A DNA stretch of 64,000 nt from Mesorhizobium sp. B2-8-5 (GCF_006440675.2 NZ_CP083951.1:4559501-4623500), one strand, 5' to 3'; positions 23,955 to 32,772 are shown, counted from the first letter of the stretch. Notes: a model not told the origin generated them from the sequence alone. Program-made: numbers and translations.

Positions 23955-25202
23955 ATGACGCCCAACGAATCCGAACAGAGCGACTTCAACATCCATTGGC
24001 GACGCAACCTCGCCGTCTGCTTCGCCGGCTCGTTCAGCACGCTTGTCGCCATGACGCTGCTTCTGCCGTTCCTGCCGCTTTACGTCGAGCAGCTCGGCGC
24101 CGAAGGCCACGCGGCGATCGTGCAGTGGTCGGGCATCGCCTATGGCGCGACCTTCTTCGCGGCCGCGCTGGTCGCGCCCTTGTGGGGACGGCTGGGCGAC
24201 CGCTACGGCCGCAAGCTGATGCTGGTGCGCGCTTCGTTCGGCATGGCGATCTGCATGTCGCTGACCGGGATGGTTGAGAGTGTGTGGCAACTGGTGCTGC
24301 TTCGGCTGCTGATCGGTTTTGCCGGCGGTTATTCGTCGGGCTCCACGATCCTAGTCGCGATGCAGACGCCGAAGGAGCGCTCGGGCTGGGCGCTGGGTGT
24401 GCTCGCGGCGGGTATCACCGCCGGTTCGCTGGTCGGTCCGCTGCTCGGCGGCTTGCTGCCGCCGCTGATCGGCATCCGCGCGACCTTCCTGCTTTCCGGC
24501 GCCGTCATCTTCCTGGCGTTCCTGGCGACGACTTTCCTGATCAAGGAGAATCCGCCGGCGCCCAGGCGCGCCTCGACGGCGAAGCCGAAAAGCGGCTGGT
24601 CGCAGATCCCCGACAAGCGGCCGATCGTCGCCATGCTGACCACCGGCATGCTGCTCGCCTTCGCCACCATGTCGATCGAGCCGATCATCACCGTCTATGT
24701 GCAGCAGCTCGTCGAAGACCAGAGCAAGGTGACCATGGTCGCTGGCGTCGTCATGTCGGCGGCGGCGCTCGGCACCATCCTGTCATCGTCCTGGCTGGGA
24801 AAACTCGCCGACCGCGTCGGCCACTGGAACGTCGTGGTCGGTGCGCTCGCGATTTCGGCGCTGCTGCTTATTCCGCAGGCCTTCGTCACCACTGGCTGGC
24901 AGTTGATCGGCCTGCGCTTCCTGATGGGCCTGGCGCTGGGCGGGCTGTTGCCCTGCATCACCAGCGTCATCCGCCACAACATCCCCGACGGGATCGGCGG
25001 CAATGTGCTTGGCCTGGCGATCTCGGCGCAATATGTCGGCCAGGTCGCGGGACCGCTGTCGGGCGGTTTCGTCGGTGGGCATTTCGGTATGCGCTCGGTG
25101 TTTTTGGGCACATCGGTGCTGATGGCGCTGGGTGCTGCCTACAACTGGATTGTCCAGTCGCGCCGCGCACGGCATATGCTGCTTGAAGCTGGCGAATCCT
25201 GA
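23955..25202 (+). CDS. MFS transporter, multidrug-efflux-like
   Basis: A 415-residue inner-membrane major facilitator with 12 predicted helices. The motif-A loop GRLGDRYGRKLMLVRASFG is between helices 2 and 3, and its repeat GKLADRVGHWNVVVG is in the C-terminal half. The segment AGITAGSLVGPLLGGLLPP in helix 5 matches antiporter motif C, which favours drug or metabolite export. The start is the ATG at 23955-23957, since the longer frame runs back through the GntR gene. Regulation by the adjacent GntR protein is likely. The substrate is unknown. Confidence 0.9.
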   Translation: MTPNESEQSDFNIHWRRNLAVCFAGSFSTLVAMTLLLPFLPLYVEQLGAEGHAAIVQWSGIAYGATFFAAALVAPLWGRLGDRYGRKLMLVRASFGMAICMSLTGMVESVWQLVLLRLLIGFAGGYSSGSTILVAMQTPKERSGWALGVLAAGITAGSLVGPLLGGLLPPLIGIRATFLLSGAVIFLAFLATTFLIKENPPAPRRASTAKPKSGWSQIPDKRPIVAMLTTGMLLAFATMSIEPIITVYVQQLVEDQSKVTMVAGVVMSAAALGTILSSSWLGKLADRVGHWNVVVGALAISALLLIPQAFVTTGWQLIGLRFLMGLALGGLLPCITSVIRHNIPDGIGGNVLGLAISAQYVGQVAGPLSGGFVGGHFGMRSVFLGTSVLMALGAAYNWIVQSRRARHMLLEAGES

Positions 25203-25239
25203 TCGGCGCACCGCCCAAGCGCAGCATGGAGCATCCAAG

Positions 25240-25614
25240 ATGAGCCTTACGGGCCAAGCATCAGGCGGCAGGAGCCGCGTCCTCGTGCTGGCAGCCGGCC
25301 TCGTCGGCGCGGCCGGCGTGGCGCTGTCGGCGGCGGCGGCGCATCGCGGCGGCGCCTTCACCGGCACCGCAGCCAATTTCCTGCTGATGCATGCGCCCGT
25401 GTTCCTTGCCATCGGCCTTGCCGGCGGCAACCGCTGTCTCAGGATCGCCAGCCTCGTCCTGCTCGCGGGCCTGCTCCTATTCTGCGGCGATCTGCTTGCC
25501 CGCGACTTTCTCGGCTCGCGGCTGTTCCCGATGTCGGCGCCGATCGGTGGCACCCTTCTGATCGCCGGCTGGGTGGCGATCGCAGTCTCGGCGCTCTGGC
25601 GCCCGCGACCCTGA
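25240..25614 (+). CDS. DUF423-like small membrane protein
   Basis: A 124-residue inner-membrane protein with four hydrophobic segments (about residues 13-33, 44-60, 66-84, 98-117). The order VLVLAAGLVGAAGVALSAAA, NFLLMHAPVFLAIGL and SAPIGGTLLIAGWVAIAVSA fits the DUF423 family, of unknown function. The start ATG is at 25240-25242. It lies 37 bases after the MFS stop on the same strand, so it may be co-transcribed. Confidence 0.75.
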   Translation: MSLTGQASGGRSRVLVLAAGLVGAAGVALSAAAAHRGGAFTGTAANFLLMHAPVFLAIGLAGGNRCLRIASLVLLAGLLLFCGDLLARDFLGSRLFPMSAPIGGTLLIAGWVAIAVSALWRPRP

Positions 25615-25631
25615 CCTGTCTTTGGCCTGAC

Positions 25632-25769
25632 CTATCTTTGGCCGAAACGCCGCTTGCGCTGGCGCGCAGGCAACCCGCCGCCGCGGCGCCGTTCAGGTTG
25701 CTCGGTTCCGGGCGTGATGCCCCAATAGTTGCGGTAGATGTCCTGAAACAGATGACCAATCGGATGCAT
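25632..25769 (-). CDS. Small protein A of a homologous pair (45 aa)
   Basis: A 45-residue frame beginning MHPIGHLFQDIYRNYWGI and ending in a basic tail (PARQRKRRFGQR). The start ATG at 25767-25769 has AAGGAG 8 bases upstream; an ATG two codons earlier is too close to that site. The adjacent frame at 25829-25972 encodes a clearly homologous N-terminus (MHPVSYLFEDIYRNDWGI) in the same orientation, and each gene has its own ribosome binding site. No signal peptide, membrane span or Cys is present. An operator-like palindrome lies just upstream at 25787-25802. I do not know its function. Confidence 0.65.
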   Translation of the reverse strand: MHPIGHLFQDIYRNYWGITPGTEQPERRRGGGLPARQRKRRFGQR

Positions 25770-25786
25770 GACCATTTCTCCTTAGG

Positions 25787-25802
25787 ATTGAACCGATCCA
25801 AT
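25787..25802. promoter_or_regulatory. Operator-like palindrome before small gene A
   Basis: ATTGAACCGATCCAAT matches the pattern TTGRAYCGATYCAA seen twice more at 26015-26030 and 26061-26076. It sits 18 bases upstream of the start of small gene A, between the two small genes. It therefore could give gene A its own regulation by the adjacent LacI-type protein. Confidence 0.55.
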
Positions 25803-25828
25803 CTATCGGCGCTGAAAATCACCGCGGC

Positions 25829-25972
25829 TCAGCCGCGCTTGCGCTCCACGAGAAAGCGCGGGGCGCGCCTCCATGGACTCGACCTGCCACGCCGCTTCTC
25901 GCTGACGATGACCGAGGCGATGCCCCAATCGTTGCGGTAGATATCCTCGAACAAATAGCTCACCGGATGCAT
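25829..25972 (-). CDS. Small protein B of a homologous pair (47 aa)
   Basis: A 47-residue frame beginning MHPVSYLFEDIYRNDWGI and ending RFLVERKRG. Of its first 18 residues, 14 match small protein A, after which the two diverge except for a basic C-terminus. The ATG at 25970-25972 has AGGAG upstream at good spacing. Conservation of an N-terminal block between two neighbouring copies with separate ribosome binding sites argues that both are real. It lies directly downstream of a divergent promoter region shared with a LacI-type regulator. Function unknown. Confidence 0.68.
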   Translation of the reverse strand: MHPVSYLFEDIYRNDWGIASVIVSEKRRGRSSPWRRAPRFLVERKRG

Positions 25973-26012
25973 GGCATACTCCTGTCGAAATCCACTCCAC
26001 CATGAAGCGGAA

Positions 26013-26078
26013 ATTTGGATCGATTCAAATCGTAGGCCTTATTTGCCCGACGTCAACTGAATTTGAATCGATCCAACA
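26013..26078. promoter_or_regulatory. Two operator-like palindromes in the divergent LacI/small-gene promoter
   Basis: ATTTGGATCGATTCAAAT (26013-26030) and ATTTGAATCGATCCAA (26061-26076) are each near-palindromic around ATCGAT. They are also inverted copies of one another, 46 bases apart. This fits the binding pattern of LacI-family proteins. They lie between small gene B and the regulator gene and could control both, possibly through looping. Confidence 0.65.
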
Positions 26079-26147
26079 AAAATGTTAGATGACCGGCGAC
26101 AATTCAGCGGTCATGTTCGTCGCGTTGACCGGATTCGGAGGAACGAC

Positions 26148-27227
26148 ATGGCATCACTCCTCGAAGGCCAGGCAAGACCGATCAGGTTGGCCGACATCGC
26201 CAAGGCCGCCGGCGTCTCGCATGGCACGGCCTCGAATGTTTTCAGCCGCCCCGAGATCGTGCGCGCCGAAGTGCGGGAACGGGTGAAGGCGGTCGCGGAG
26301 CAGATGGGCTATGCCGGCCCGGACCCGAAAGGCCGCCTGCTGCGCGCCGGCAAGGTCAACGCCATCGGCGTCGCCACCACCGAGCCCCTTTCGTACTTCT
26401 TCGACGATCCCTTCGCCCGCGTCATGATGGCCGGCATTTCCGAAGCCTGCGACGCCACCGGCGCAGGCATCGCGCTGGTTTCGGCCGCCAACCAGGAAAA
26501 GCTCGCCTGGAACATCCAGAGTGCGCTTGTCGACGGTTTTGTGCTGTTCTGCATCGAAGGCGGCTCGCGCCTTGTCGATCTGACGCGCGAGCGCAGGCTG
26601 CCCTTCGTTGCGCTGGAGCTCGGCTTCCAGGACGAGACCGTGTCGGCCATCGGAGTCGACAATGTCGCAGGCGCAAAGCTTGCCGCCCGCCATCTCGCCG
26701 AGCTTGGCCATCGCCGCTTCGCCGTCCTGTCGCTCGGCTTTGCCGACAATCGCACCGGCTTCGCGACGCCGGAAGCGGTGCGCAGCGCGGTCTACACCGG
26801 AACGCGCGATCGCCTTGCCGGCTACTTCGAGGAGCTTTCCCGCTTCGGCATCGATACGGCGAAAATCCCGGTCTATGAGACCGAGAACGAAGAAAAAAGC
26901 ACCAGGGCCGGCCTCGAGGCGATCTTTGCCGAGGGGGAACCGCCGACCGCCATCCTGGCTATGTCGGATCGCATGGCCCTGATCGCCATCGACTGGCTGA
27001 GGGCACGCGGCCTCAATGTTCCCGGCGATGTCTCCATTGTCGGCTTTGACGGCGTGCCGGACGGCGCGCTGGCCACGCCGCCGCTGACGACGATCGCCCA
27101 GCCGATCATCGAGATCGGCCGCCGCGCCGCGCACATGATCCTCGACCATGACGGCGCGGTGCGGCGCGAGACGATGGGCGTCGAGTTCGTCGTCAGAGGC
27201 TCGACCGGTCCGGCGCCGAAAGCCTGA
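26148..27227 (+). CDS. LacI-family regulator adjacent to the twin small genes
   Basis: A 359-residue regulator. The helix-turn-helix is IRLADIAKAAGVSHGTASNV (residues 12-31). The hinge region is GYAGPDPKGRLLRAGKVNAI. The effector domain includes DGFVLFCIEGGSRLVD, HRRFAVLSLGFADN and DVSIVGFDGVPDGALATPPL. The start ATG has CGGAGGAACGAC upstream. It is divergent from the two small proteins and has no adjacent sugar transporter or catabolic gene, which is unusual for this family. The three matching palindromes at 25787-26076 are the likely operators. The effector is unknown. Confidence 0.92.
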   Translation: MASLLEGQARPIRLADIAKAAGVSHGTASNVFSRPEIVRAEVRERVKAVAEQMGYAGPDPKGRLLRAGKVNAIGVATTEPLSYFFDDPFARVMMAGISEACDATGAGIALVSAANQEKLAWNIQSALVDGFVLFCIEGGSRLVDLTRERRLPFVALELGFQDETVSAIGVDNVAGAKLAARHLAELGHRRFAVLSLGFADNRTGFATPEAVRSAVYTGTRDRLAGYFEELSRFGIDTAKIPVYETENEEKSTRAGLEAIFAEGEPPTAILAMSDRMALIAIDWLRARGLNVPGDVSIVGFDGVPDGALATPPLTTIAQPIIEIGRRAAHMILDHDGAVRRETMGVEFVVRGSTGPAPKA

Positions 27228-27283
27228 GCGGGCTCAGGTAATTCCGCGCGGATAGACCACCCGACACTTTCCTTGCGCTGCGG

Positions 27284-28498
27284 TCAGTAGCCGCCCGCCC
27301 TCGCCGGCAGCGGCTGCACGCCGAACGTCGCACGCGCAGGCTCCTCGCGCACCGGCTTGGCGCGGGAGGGGCCGAGGCTCGCAAGCCATTCGAGGTAGAG
27401 TGCAAGCGCGAGTTGCATGGCGATGCCTGCAGCGATCAGAAGCGTGTCGTAGGCCGGGCCGCCCGGATTGATCAGCTTCAGCACCTGCGCCGCCATGGCA
27501 AGCAGCGTGCCGGCGATGAACACCGGTAGCGAGCGCTTGCCGAGGATCGCCAAAGGATTGTCGGGCCGGACGCGGAAGAGGTTCGAGACAGCCGGCAGCG
27601 CCACGATCAGATAGCTGACCGACAGGATGTGGAGCAGCCGCGGCAGCGACAGGAAGGTCTTATCGAAGCCGCCGATCACCACCGGTAGGTCGAACCAGGT
27701 GATCTGCCCCCAGAGCGGGCTGTGCACCCAGATCGCCGCTCCGATCACATAGATGCCGGCGGCACCAAGCAGCCACGGATTGACCGGGATCCGCCCGCCG
27801 CGCTTCACATGCAGCATGGCGGCAAGGCCGATGTTGAACAGGAACTGCCAGGACAGCGGGTTGAGGAACCAAAGGCCTGGCTCCGGATAGTTCGGCGGCG
27901 CGATCTGCCAGATGCCGGCGACGAACCACAGCAGGCCGGACGCGATCAGCGCCGGCACGGGCCGATAGCTGACGAACAGCACGAAAGCAGGCGCCGCCAG
28001 AAGCAGCGCCGCATAGACGGGCAGGATGTTGTTATAGCCGAGTTGGTGGCCGAGCGTGACGATGCCGAGCAGCACCTGCGGCGTGTTGCGCATCAAGGGT
28101 TCGATGTTGATCATCGTCAGGATTTCCGGCCGGTGCGCGAACAGCGCGGCGGCGCAAAACAGCGCGATCACCACCATCGTGATGACGATGTGGGAGATGT
28201 AGAGCACGCCAGCGCGCCGCCACATCTTCAAGGTCGCGAGCAATCGGCCGCCCGGCTTGAACTTCGTGCCATAGGCCAGCGCCACCGAGATGCCGGAAAT
28301 CAGCACGAAGGCCTCCGCCGCATCGGAAAACCCGAAATTCTTATAGGTCCAATTCTCGAAGACCGTGCCAGGCACATGGTCGACGAAAATGGTGAGCAGC
28401 GCGAGTGCGCGCAGCACGTCGATCCGCGTATCGCGCTCGACGATACGCTTGTCGCGATCGTTACGCTTGTCGCGATCGTTGGAAACAGGGGTGGTCAT
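27284..28498 (-). CDS. opgC: OpgC-family membrane acyltransferase
   Basis: A 404-residue inner-membrane protein with about ten hydrophobic helices, matching the OpgC family that adds succinyl groups to osmoregulated periplasmic (cyclic) glucans in alphaproteobacteria. The opening TRIDVLRALALLTIFVDHVP carries the Asp and His typical of this acyltransferase superfamily. The segments SDAAEAFVLISGISVALAYG and PNYPEPGLWFLNPLSWQFLF are also family-like. I start at the ATG 28496-28498. Near the N-terminus an 18-base tandem duplication (28446-28481) repeats NDRDKR. The target glucan is inferred from the family. Confidence 0.85.
   Translation of the reverse strand: MTTPVSNDRDKRNDRDKRIVERDTRIDVLRALALLTIFVDHVPGTVFENWTYKNFGFSDAAEAFVLISGISVALAYGTKFKPGGRLLATLKMWRRAGVLYISHIVITMVVIALFCAAALFAHRPEILTMINIEPLMRNTPQVLLGIVTLGHQLGYNNILPVYAALLLAAPAFVLFVSYRPVPALIASGLLWFVAGIWQIAPPNYPEPGLWFLNPLSWQFLFNIGLAAMLHVKRGGRIPVNPWLLGAAGIYVIGAAIWVHSPLWGQITWFDLPVVIGGFDKTFLSLPRLLHILSVSYLIVALPAVSNLFRVRPDNPLAILGKRSLPVFIAGTLLAMAAQVLKLINPGGPAYDTLLIAAGIAMQLALALYLEWLASLGPSRAKPVREEPARATFGVQPLPARAGGY
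28446..28481 (-). repeat. 18-bp in-frame tandem duplication in opgC
   Basis: Two adjacent 18-base copies differing only in the last base (28446-28463, 28464-28481) encode NDRDKR twice in the hydrophilic N-terminus of OpgC. The duplication keeps the frame and precedes the first membrane helix. Confidence 0.85.
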
Positions 28499-28690
28499 CG
28501 ACAAAAGGCCTCAAAGCTGGTTGTTCATAGCCAGCAATGCGACCCCCGGGGCGCACCGCTTCGATTCCTCCCAGGGGGAGTGTATCGGCGGAAAAACGGC
28601 CTGAATTGCGCCTGGTTCAATCAACTTTCGCGGAGCGCGAAAATATTCCGTTTTGAAGCCGGCAAATCAACGAATCTCTCATGGAATCAA

Positions 28691-29377
28691 ATGGATGTGA
28701 GCGTGTTCGAATATAGCGACGAAAACAGCATCCTGCGCGAGGATCTGACATTTCCCTACCGTCTGCTGAAGCCGGCAAACGCCAGCGGCGACTGCCTCTT
28801 CGTGCTGCACGGGTCAGGCGTGGACGAGACGACGATGCTGCCGCTGGCGATGCAGATCGCGCCGCGTTCGGTGATCGTCGCGGCGCGCGGCCGCATTCGG
28901 CAGGAGGACGGATTTCGCTGGTTCGAGCGAATCACACCGACCAGTTTCGAGCAAACCTCCATCCGTGCCGAGACGGCCGCCTATGCCAAGTTCGCGACGG
29001 AAGCCGCGAGGGAGCATGGGCTCGACCTGCAACGCGCGACCTTCCTTGGATATTCGAACGGCGCCAATGTCGTCTCCAGCCTGATGCTGCTCCATCCCGG
29101 CCTGGTCAAGCAGGCGGCGCTGTTGAGGGCGATGCCGGTGCTCGACAATCCTCCAACGTCAGATCTTAGCGGCACACGGGTGCTGATCGTCGCCGGCGCC
29201 GCCGACCAGACCTACGGTTTGTTCGCTCCTGCCCTGGTCACGCTGTTCAGCGAGCGCCGCGCCGAGGTCGACGCGCGCATCGTCGCCTCGGGCCATGAAT
29301 TCGGCGATGCGGACGCCGCGATCGTGCGACAATGGCTGGCGGCGCCGGCTGCAGAAGCGAGGGGTCCCTCCGCATAG
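28691..29377 (+). CDS. Phospholipase/carboxylesterase family hydrolase
   Basis: A 228-residue cytosolic alpha/beta hydrolase of the carboxylesterase type (YpfH/MhqD-like). The oxyanion strand is CLFVLHGSGVDET, the nucleophile elbow is FLGYSNGANV (Ser), the acid is in VAGAADQTYG and the His in SGHEFGDAD. It contains IRQEDGFRWFERITPTSFEQ, like the MhqD subgroup. I start at the ATG 28691-28693, in frame with the conserved domain; the ATG at 28681 is out of frame. It stands between opgC (divergent) and the TelA operon on the same strand, with a 107-base gap. Substrate unknown. Confidence 0.87.
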   Translation: MDVSVFEYSDENSILREDLTFPYRLLKPANASGDCLFVLHGSGVDETTMLPLAMQIAPRSVIVAARGRIRQEDGFRWFERITPTSFEQTSIRAETAAYAKFATEAAREHGLDLQRATFLGYSNGANVVSSLMLLHPGLVKQAALLRAMPVLDNPPTSDLSGTRVLIVAGAADQTYGLFAPALVTLFSERRAEVDARIVASGHEFGDADAAIVRQWLAAPAAEARGPSA

Positions 29378-29484
29378 GCGCGGAAATGTAATCTATTTCA
29401 CGGCCCAAGCGCCACGCCCGGCCATTGTCATATGTCTGTCACACACTGTCTATCGAGATACTGTTCACCGAGGGGGAGGTCTCA

Positions 29485-30564
29485 ATGGCCGACGAGAACA
29501 GCATCACTCTGCTCGACGACACTTCGAAGTTGCCCGCCATTGCCGCCAGCCCGGGCGAGGTCGCCAGGATCGAAGGCGGCATCGATATTCGCGACCGAGC
29601 GGCGATTTCGGTCTTCGGCGACCGCGCCCAGCAAGCGGTCAGCGACTATGCCGACAAGATTCTGTCGCAGATCCGCAACCGCGATCTCGGCGACACCGGC
29701 ACATTGCTTACCGACATCATCATGAAGGCCAAGAACCTCGATCCGGCTTCGCTGAAGGACGAAGGGTTCTTGAGCAATTTGTTCTCCTCGTTCAAGGCAC
29801 GGCTCGAGCGCTTCAAGGAAAAGTACGAGGACGTCGCCGGTCAGATCGACCGTATCGGCCTTGAGCTCGACCGTCATAAGGACACGCTCAGGCGCGACAT
29901 CGCCGTGCTCGACGACCTGCACGAGCAGACCAAGGACTCCATCCTCAACCTCGACGCCTATGTGCAGGCCGGCAAGAAATTCGTCGACAACTACCGCGCC
30001 GACGAACTGCCGAAGCTGAAGGCCGCGGCGGAGGCGAAGAGCGCCGACACCGCCGGCTCCCTGGAGGCGCAAACCTACCAGGACGCCGTGCAGGCGCTCG
30101 ACCGGCTGGAAAAGCGCATCTTCTATCTGGTGCAGGCGCGCCAGCTCGGCATCCAGCAATTGCCACAGATCCGCATTGTGCAGTCGGGCGACGAGACGCT
30201 GATCGAGAACCTGCAGGCCACCTCGGTGCTGACCGTGCCGGCTTGGAAACAGAAGATGGTCATCCTGCTTGGGTTGACCAACCAGAAGTCGGCGCTGGAG
30301 CTGCAAAAGACGGTAACGGACGCCACCAACGAGATGATCCGCCAGACATCGAAGATGATGAAGGATCAGGCCATCTCAATCGAGGAGCAGGCGCAGCGCG
30401 GCATCGTCGATGTCGAGACGCTGGCGCAGGCCAACCGCGATCTGATCGACACCGTGCAAGGTGTGCTCAAGGTCCAGGAGCAAGGCCGGCAAAAGCGGGC
30501 CGACGCCGAAAAGCAGATGGACCAGATGACCGCCGACCTCAAGAAAGCGCTCACCCAGGGCTGA
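29485..30564 (+). CDS. telA: TelA/KlaA-family 'toxic anion resistance' protein
   Basis: A 359-residue cytosolic, mostly helical protein of the TelA family, linked in other bacteria to tellurite resistance and envelope stress; its biochemical activity is not established. The conserved helical core includes KEKYEDVAGQIDRIGLELDR, DIAVLDDLHEQTKDSILNLD and LTVPAWKQKMVILLGLTNQK. The C-terminus (QEQGRQKRADAEKQMDQM) looks like a coiled coil. The start ATG at 29485-29487 has GGGGGAGG upstream. It is the first gene of a four-gene operon with a vWA/solute-binding lipoprotein, an XpaC-like protein and a second solute-binding protein. Confidence 0.9.
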   Translation: MADENSITLLDDTSKLPAIAASPGEVARIEGGIDIRDRAAISVFGDRAQQAVSDYADKILSQIRNRDLGDTGTLLTDIIMKAKNLDPASLKDEGFLSNLFSSFKARLERFKEKYEDVAGQIDRIGLELDRHKDTLRRDIAVLDDLHEQTKDSILNLDAYVQAGKKFVDNYRADELPKLKAAAEAKSADTAGSLEAQTYQDAVQALDRLEKRIFYLVQARQLGIQQLPQIRIVQSGDETLIENLQATSVLTVPAWKQKMVILLGLTNQKSALELQKTVTDATNEMIRQTSKMMKDQAISIEEQAQRGIVDVETLAQANRDLIDTVQGVLKVQEQGRQKRADAEKQMDQMTADLKKALTQG

Positions 30565-30574
30565 CGGGGCCTCG

Positions 30575-32146
30575 ATGCCAATGAAGCTTTCGTCCGTTCT
30601 GGCGTTGGCGGCCGCGCTGCTGCTGGCGGCCTGCAATTCGGGCAACGTCAAATTCTCGATCGTCTCCGGTTCCGAGAACACGGTGCTGGAGCCGATCGTG
30701 CAGGAGTTCTGCGCCAAGCAGGGCGCGACCTGCACCATCTCCTACCAAGGCTCGCTCGATATCGGCCTCGGCCTGCAGAAGGCCAGCGGGCTCGATCAGG
30801 ACGCGGTCTGGCCGGCGTCGAGCGTCTGGGTCGACCTGTTCGATACCGGCCGCAAGGTACGCAACCTCACCTCGATCGCGCAGATGCCGGTCATCCTTGG
30901 CGTGCGCAAATCCAAGGCCGCCGAACTCGGCTGGATCGGCAGGCAAGTCTACATGAAGGACATCCTTGCCGCGGTGAAGGACGGCAAGCTGAAGTTCCTG
31001 ATGACATCGGCCACGCAGTCCAATTCCGGCGCTAGCGCCTATCTGGCGATGCTTTCCAGCGCGCTCGGCGGCAAGGAAGTGATCCAGCCCGGCGACCTCG
31101 ACAATCCCTCCGTGCACGACACGGTCGGCGCCCTGTTGCAGGGCGTCGAGCGCTCTTCCGGGTCTTCAGGCTGGCTGGCCGACCTCTATGTCGATGCCGC
31201 GCGCAAGGGCACGCTCTATGACGCGATGTGGAATTACGAGGCGACGCTGAAAGAGACCAACGACAGGCTGAAGCAAATGGGCGACGAGCCGCTCTACGCG
31301 GTCTATCCGGCCGATGGCGTCGCGGTCGGCGATTCCCCGCTCGGCTTCATCGATCACGGGCGCGGCGCCGATGTCGAAAAGTTCTTCGCCGACCTGCTCG
31401 CCTATCTGCAGTCGGACACGGTGCGCAAGCGCATCGCCGACACTGGCCGGCGACTGCCGCTCGGCGGCGCCGCGGTCCAGGCGACGGCCGAGCCCGACTG
31501 GAATTTCGATCCGGGCAAGCTGGTGACGTCGATCCGCATGCCGGAACCCGCAGTGATCCGCAAGGCGCTTGACCTCTACCAGCAGGCGCTGCGCAAACCG
31601 TCATTGACGGCGCTCTGCTTCGACTTCTCGGGTTCGATGGAGAACGAGGGCGAAACGCAGTTGCAGCAGGCCGCGCAGTTCCTGTTCACGCCGGAAAAGT
31701 CGAGCGAAGTGCTGGTGCAATGGACGCCGTCCGACCACATTTTCGTGCTGCCTTTCGACAGCAAAGTGCGCGACATTTTCGACGCGACCGGTGATCCTGC
31801 GGGCCAGAACCAGCTGCTTGGCGACGTGGCGCAGCAGCGCGCCGGCGGCGGTACCGACATGTATGCCTGCGCCTCGCAGGCGCTGCAGAAGATCCTGACG
31901 ACGCCCGACCTGCCGAAATACCTGCCGGCCATCGTCATCATGACGGACGGCCGCACCGATGGCATCGCCGAGCCGTTCTTGGCTGAGTGGCGCCAGGCGC
32001 CGCTGCGGGTGCCGGTGTTCGGGATCACCTTCGGCGATGCCGACAAGAGCCAGCTCGACAGTCTCGCCAAGGCGACCTCGGCGCGTGTCTTCGACGGCGG
32101 CGGCGACCTTGCTGGTGCCTTCCGCGCGGCGCGCGGCTACAACTAA
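30575..32146 (+). CDS. Lipoprotein with solute-binding domain fused to a von Willebrand A domain
   Basis: A 523-residue exported lipoprotein. The leader SSVLALAAALLLAACNSG has a lipobox (LAAC) giving an N-terminal lipidated Cys. Residues ~25-320 form a type-2 periplasmic-binding-like domain (SIVSGSENTVLEPIVQEF, MTSATQSNSGASAYLAML). Residues ~340-520 form a vWA domain with a complete metal site: DFSGS near 349, the Thr of GGGTDMY near 426, and the Asp of IVIMTDGRTDG near 456. Such domains bind partner proteins through Mg2+. The ATG at 30575 or the one at 30581 may be used. It follows telA by 10 bases. A role in capturing a ligand or partner at the membrane is inference. Confidence 0.87.
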   Translation: MPMKLSSVLALAAALLLAACNSGNVKFSIVSGSENTVLEPIVQEFCAKQGATCTISYQGSLDIGLGLQKASGLDQDAVWPASSVWVDLFDTGRKVRNLTSIAQMPVILGVRKSKAAELGWIGRQVYMKDILAAVKDGKLKFLMTSATQSNSGASAYLAMLSSALGGKEVIQPGDLDNPSVHDTVGALLQGVERSSGSSGWLADLYVDAARKGTLYDAMWNYEATLKETNDRLKQMGDEPLYAVYPADGVAVGDSPLGFIDHGRGADVEKFFADLLAYLQSDTVRKRIADTGRRLPLGGAAVQATAEPDWNFDPGKLVTSIRMPEPAVIRKALDLYQQALRKPSLTALCFDFSGSMENEGETQLQQAAQFLFTPEKSSEVLVQWTPSDHIFVLPFDSKVRDIFDATGDPAGQNQLLGDVAQQRAGGGTDMYACASQALQKILTTPDLPKYLPAIVIMTDGRTDGIAEPFLAEWRQAPLRVPVFGITFGDADKSQLDSLAKATSARVFDGGGDLAGAFRAARGYN

Positions 32147-32154
32147 GGCCAACC

Positions 32155-32772
32155 ATGCGCGGCTTGTTCGGCAATGACTGGAACTGGATCGCGGCGGGGC
32201 TGGTGTCGGCCGCGCTGCTGATTGGTCTCGGCACGTTCACCCACTTCCCCTTCCTGGTCTCGGCGGTGATCTCGGGTCTGGTCTTTGCCGGATTGATCTT
32301 CGTGCTGGCGCCACGTCAGCTGTTCGAAGGGCTCGACCTGCGCTCGATCGGCGGCGGCCAAGTGGCGTTCGCGCGCGAATTGCTGGCGCAGGCGCAGCCG
32401 GCGGCCGACCGGCTGGCGGCCGCGGCCGGCTCTATCGCCGACAAGGACATAAAAGCCAAGGTGAAGAACCTTTCCGATATCGCCGCCGACGTCATCTCCA
32501 AGGTCGAGGCGAAACCGGCAAGCGCTGCTTCCGTGCGGCGCTTCCTGACCTATTACGTGCTGCAGGCGGCGGAAGTCGCGGAAGGCTATGGCACGCTTGC
32601 CGATCGCCGCGCGCCAAGCCAACAGCGGCTTGCCACTGTCGGCGCGGTGATCACCAAGCTGCAGGACGCCTTCGTCCACTATGCCGACAGCCAGGCGGAC
32701 TCCGAGCTTGGCACGCTCGACGTTGACCTTCGACTCATCCAGGAGTCGCTGAAAGAGGATATCGGTCGCTGA
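32155..32772 (+). CDS. XpaC-like membrane protein (halogenated-indolyl-phosphate hydrolysis family)
   Basis: A 205-residue protein with two N-terminal membrane helices (NWIAAGLVSAALLIGLGTF and FLVSAVISGLVFAGLIFVL). A cytosolic helical domain follows, with VKNLSDIAADVISKVEA and SVRRFLTYYVLQAAEVAEGY. This layout matches XpaC, named for hydrolysis of a chromogenic phosphate and often found with TelA. I see no obvious catalytic motif, so the enzymatic name may mislead. It lies 8 bases after the vWA gene, and its stop overlaps the next start by one base (TGATG), so the four genes are tightly coupled. Confidence 0.82.
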   Translation: MRGLFGNDWNWIAAGLVSAALLIGLGTFTHFPFLVSAVISGLVFAGLIFVLAPRQLFEGLDLRSIGGGQVAFARELLAQAQPAADRLAAAAGSIADKDIKAKVKNLSDIAADVISKVEAKPASAASVRRFLTYYVLQAAEVAEGYGTLADRRAPSQQRLATVGAVITKLQDAFVHYADSQADSELGTLDVDLRLIQESLKEDIGR

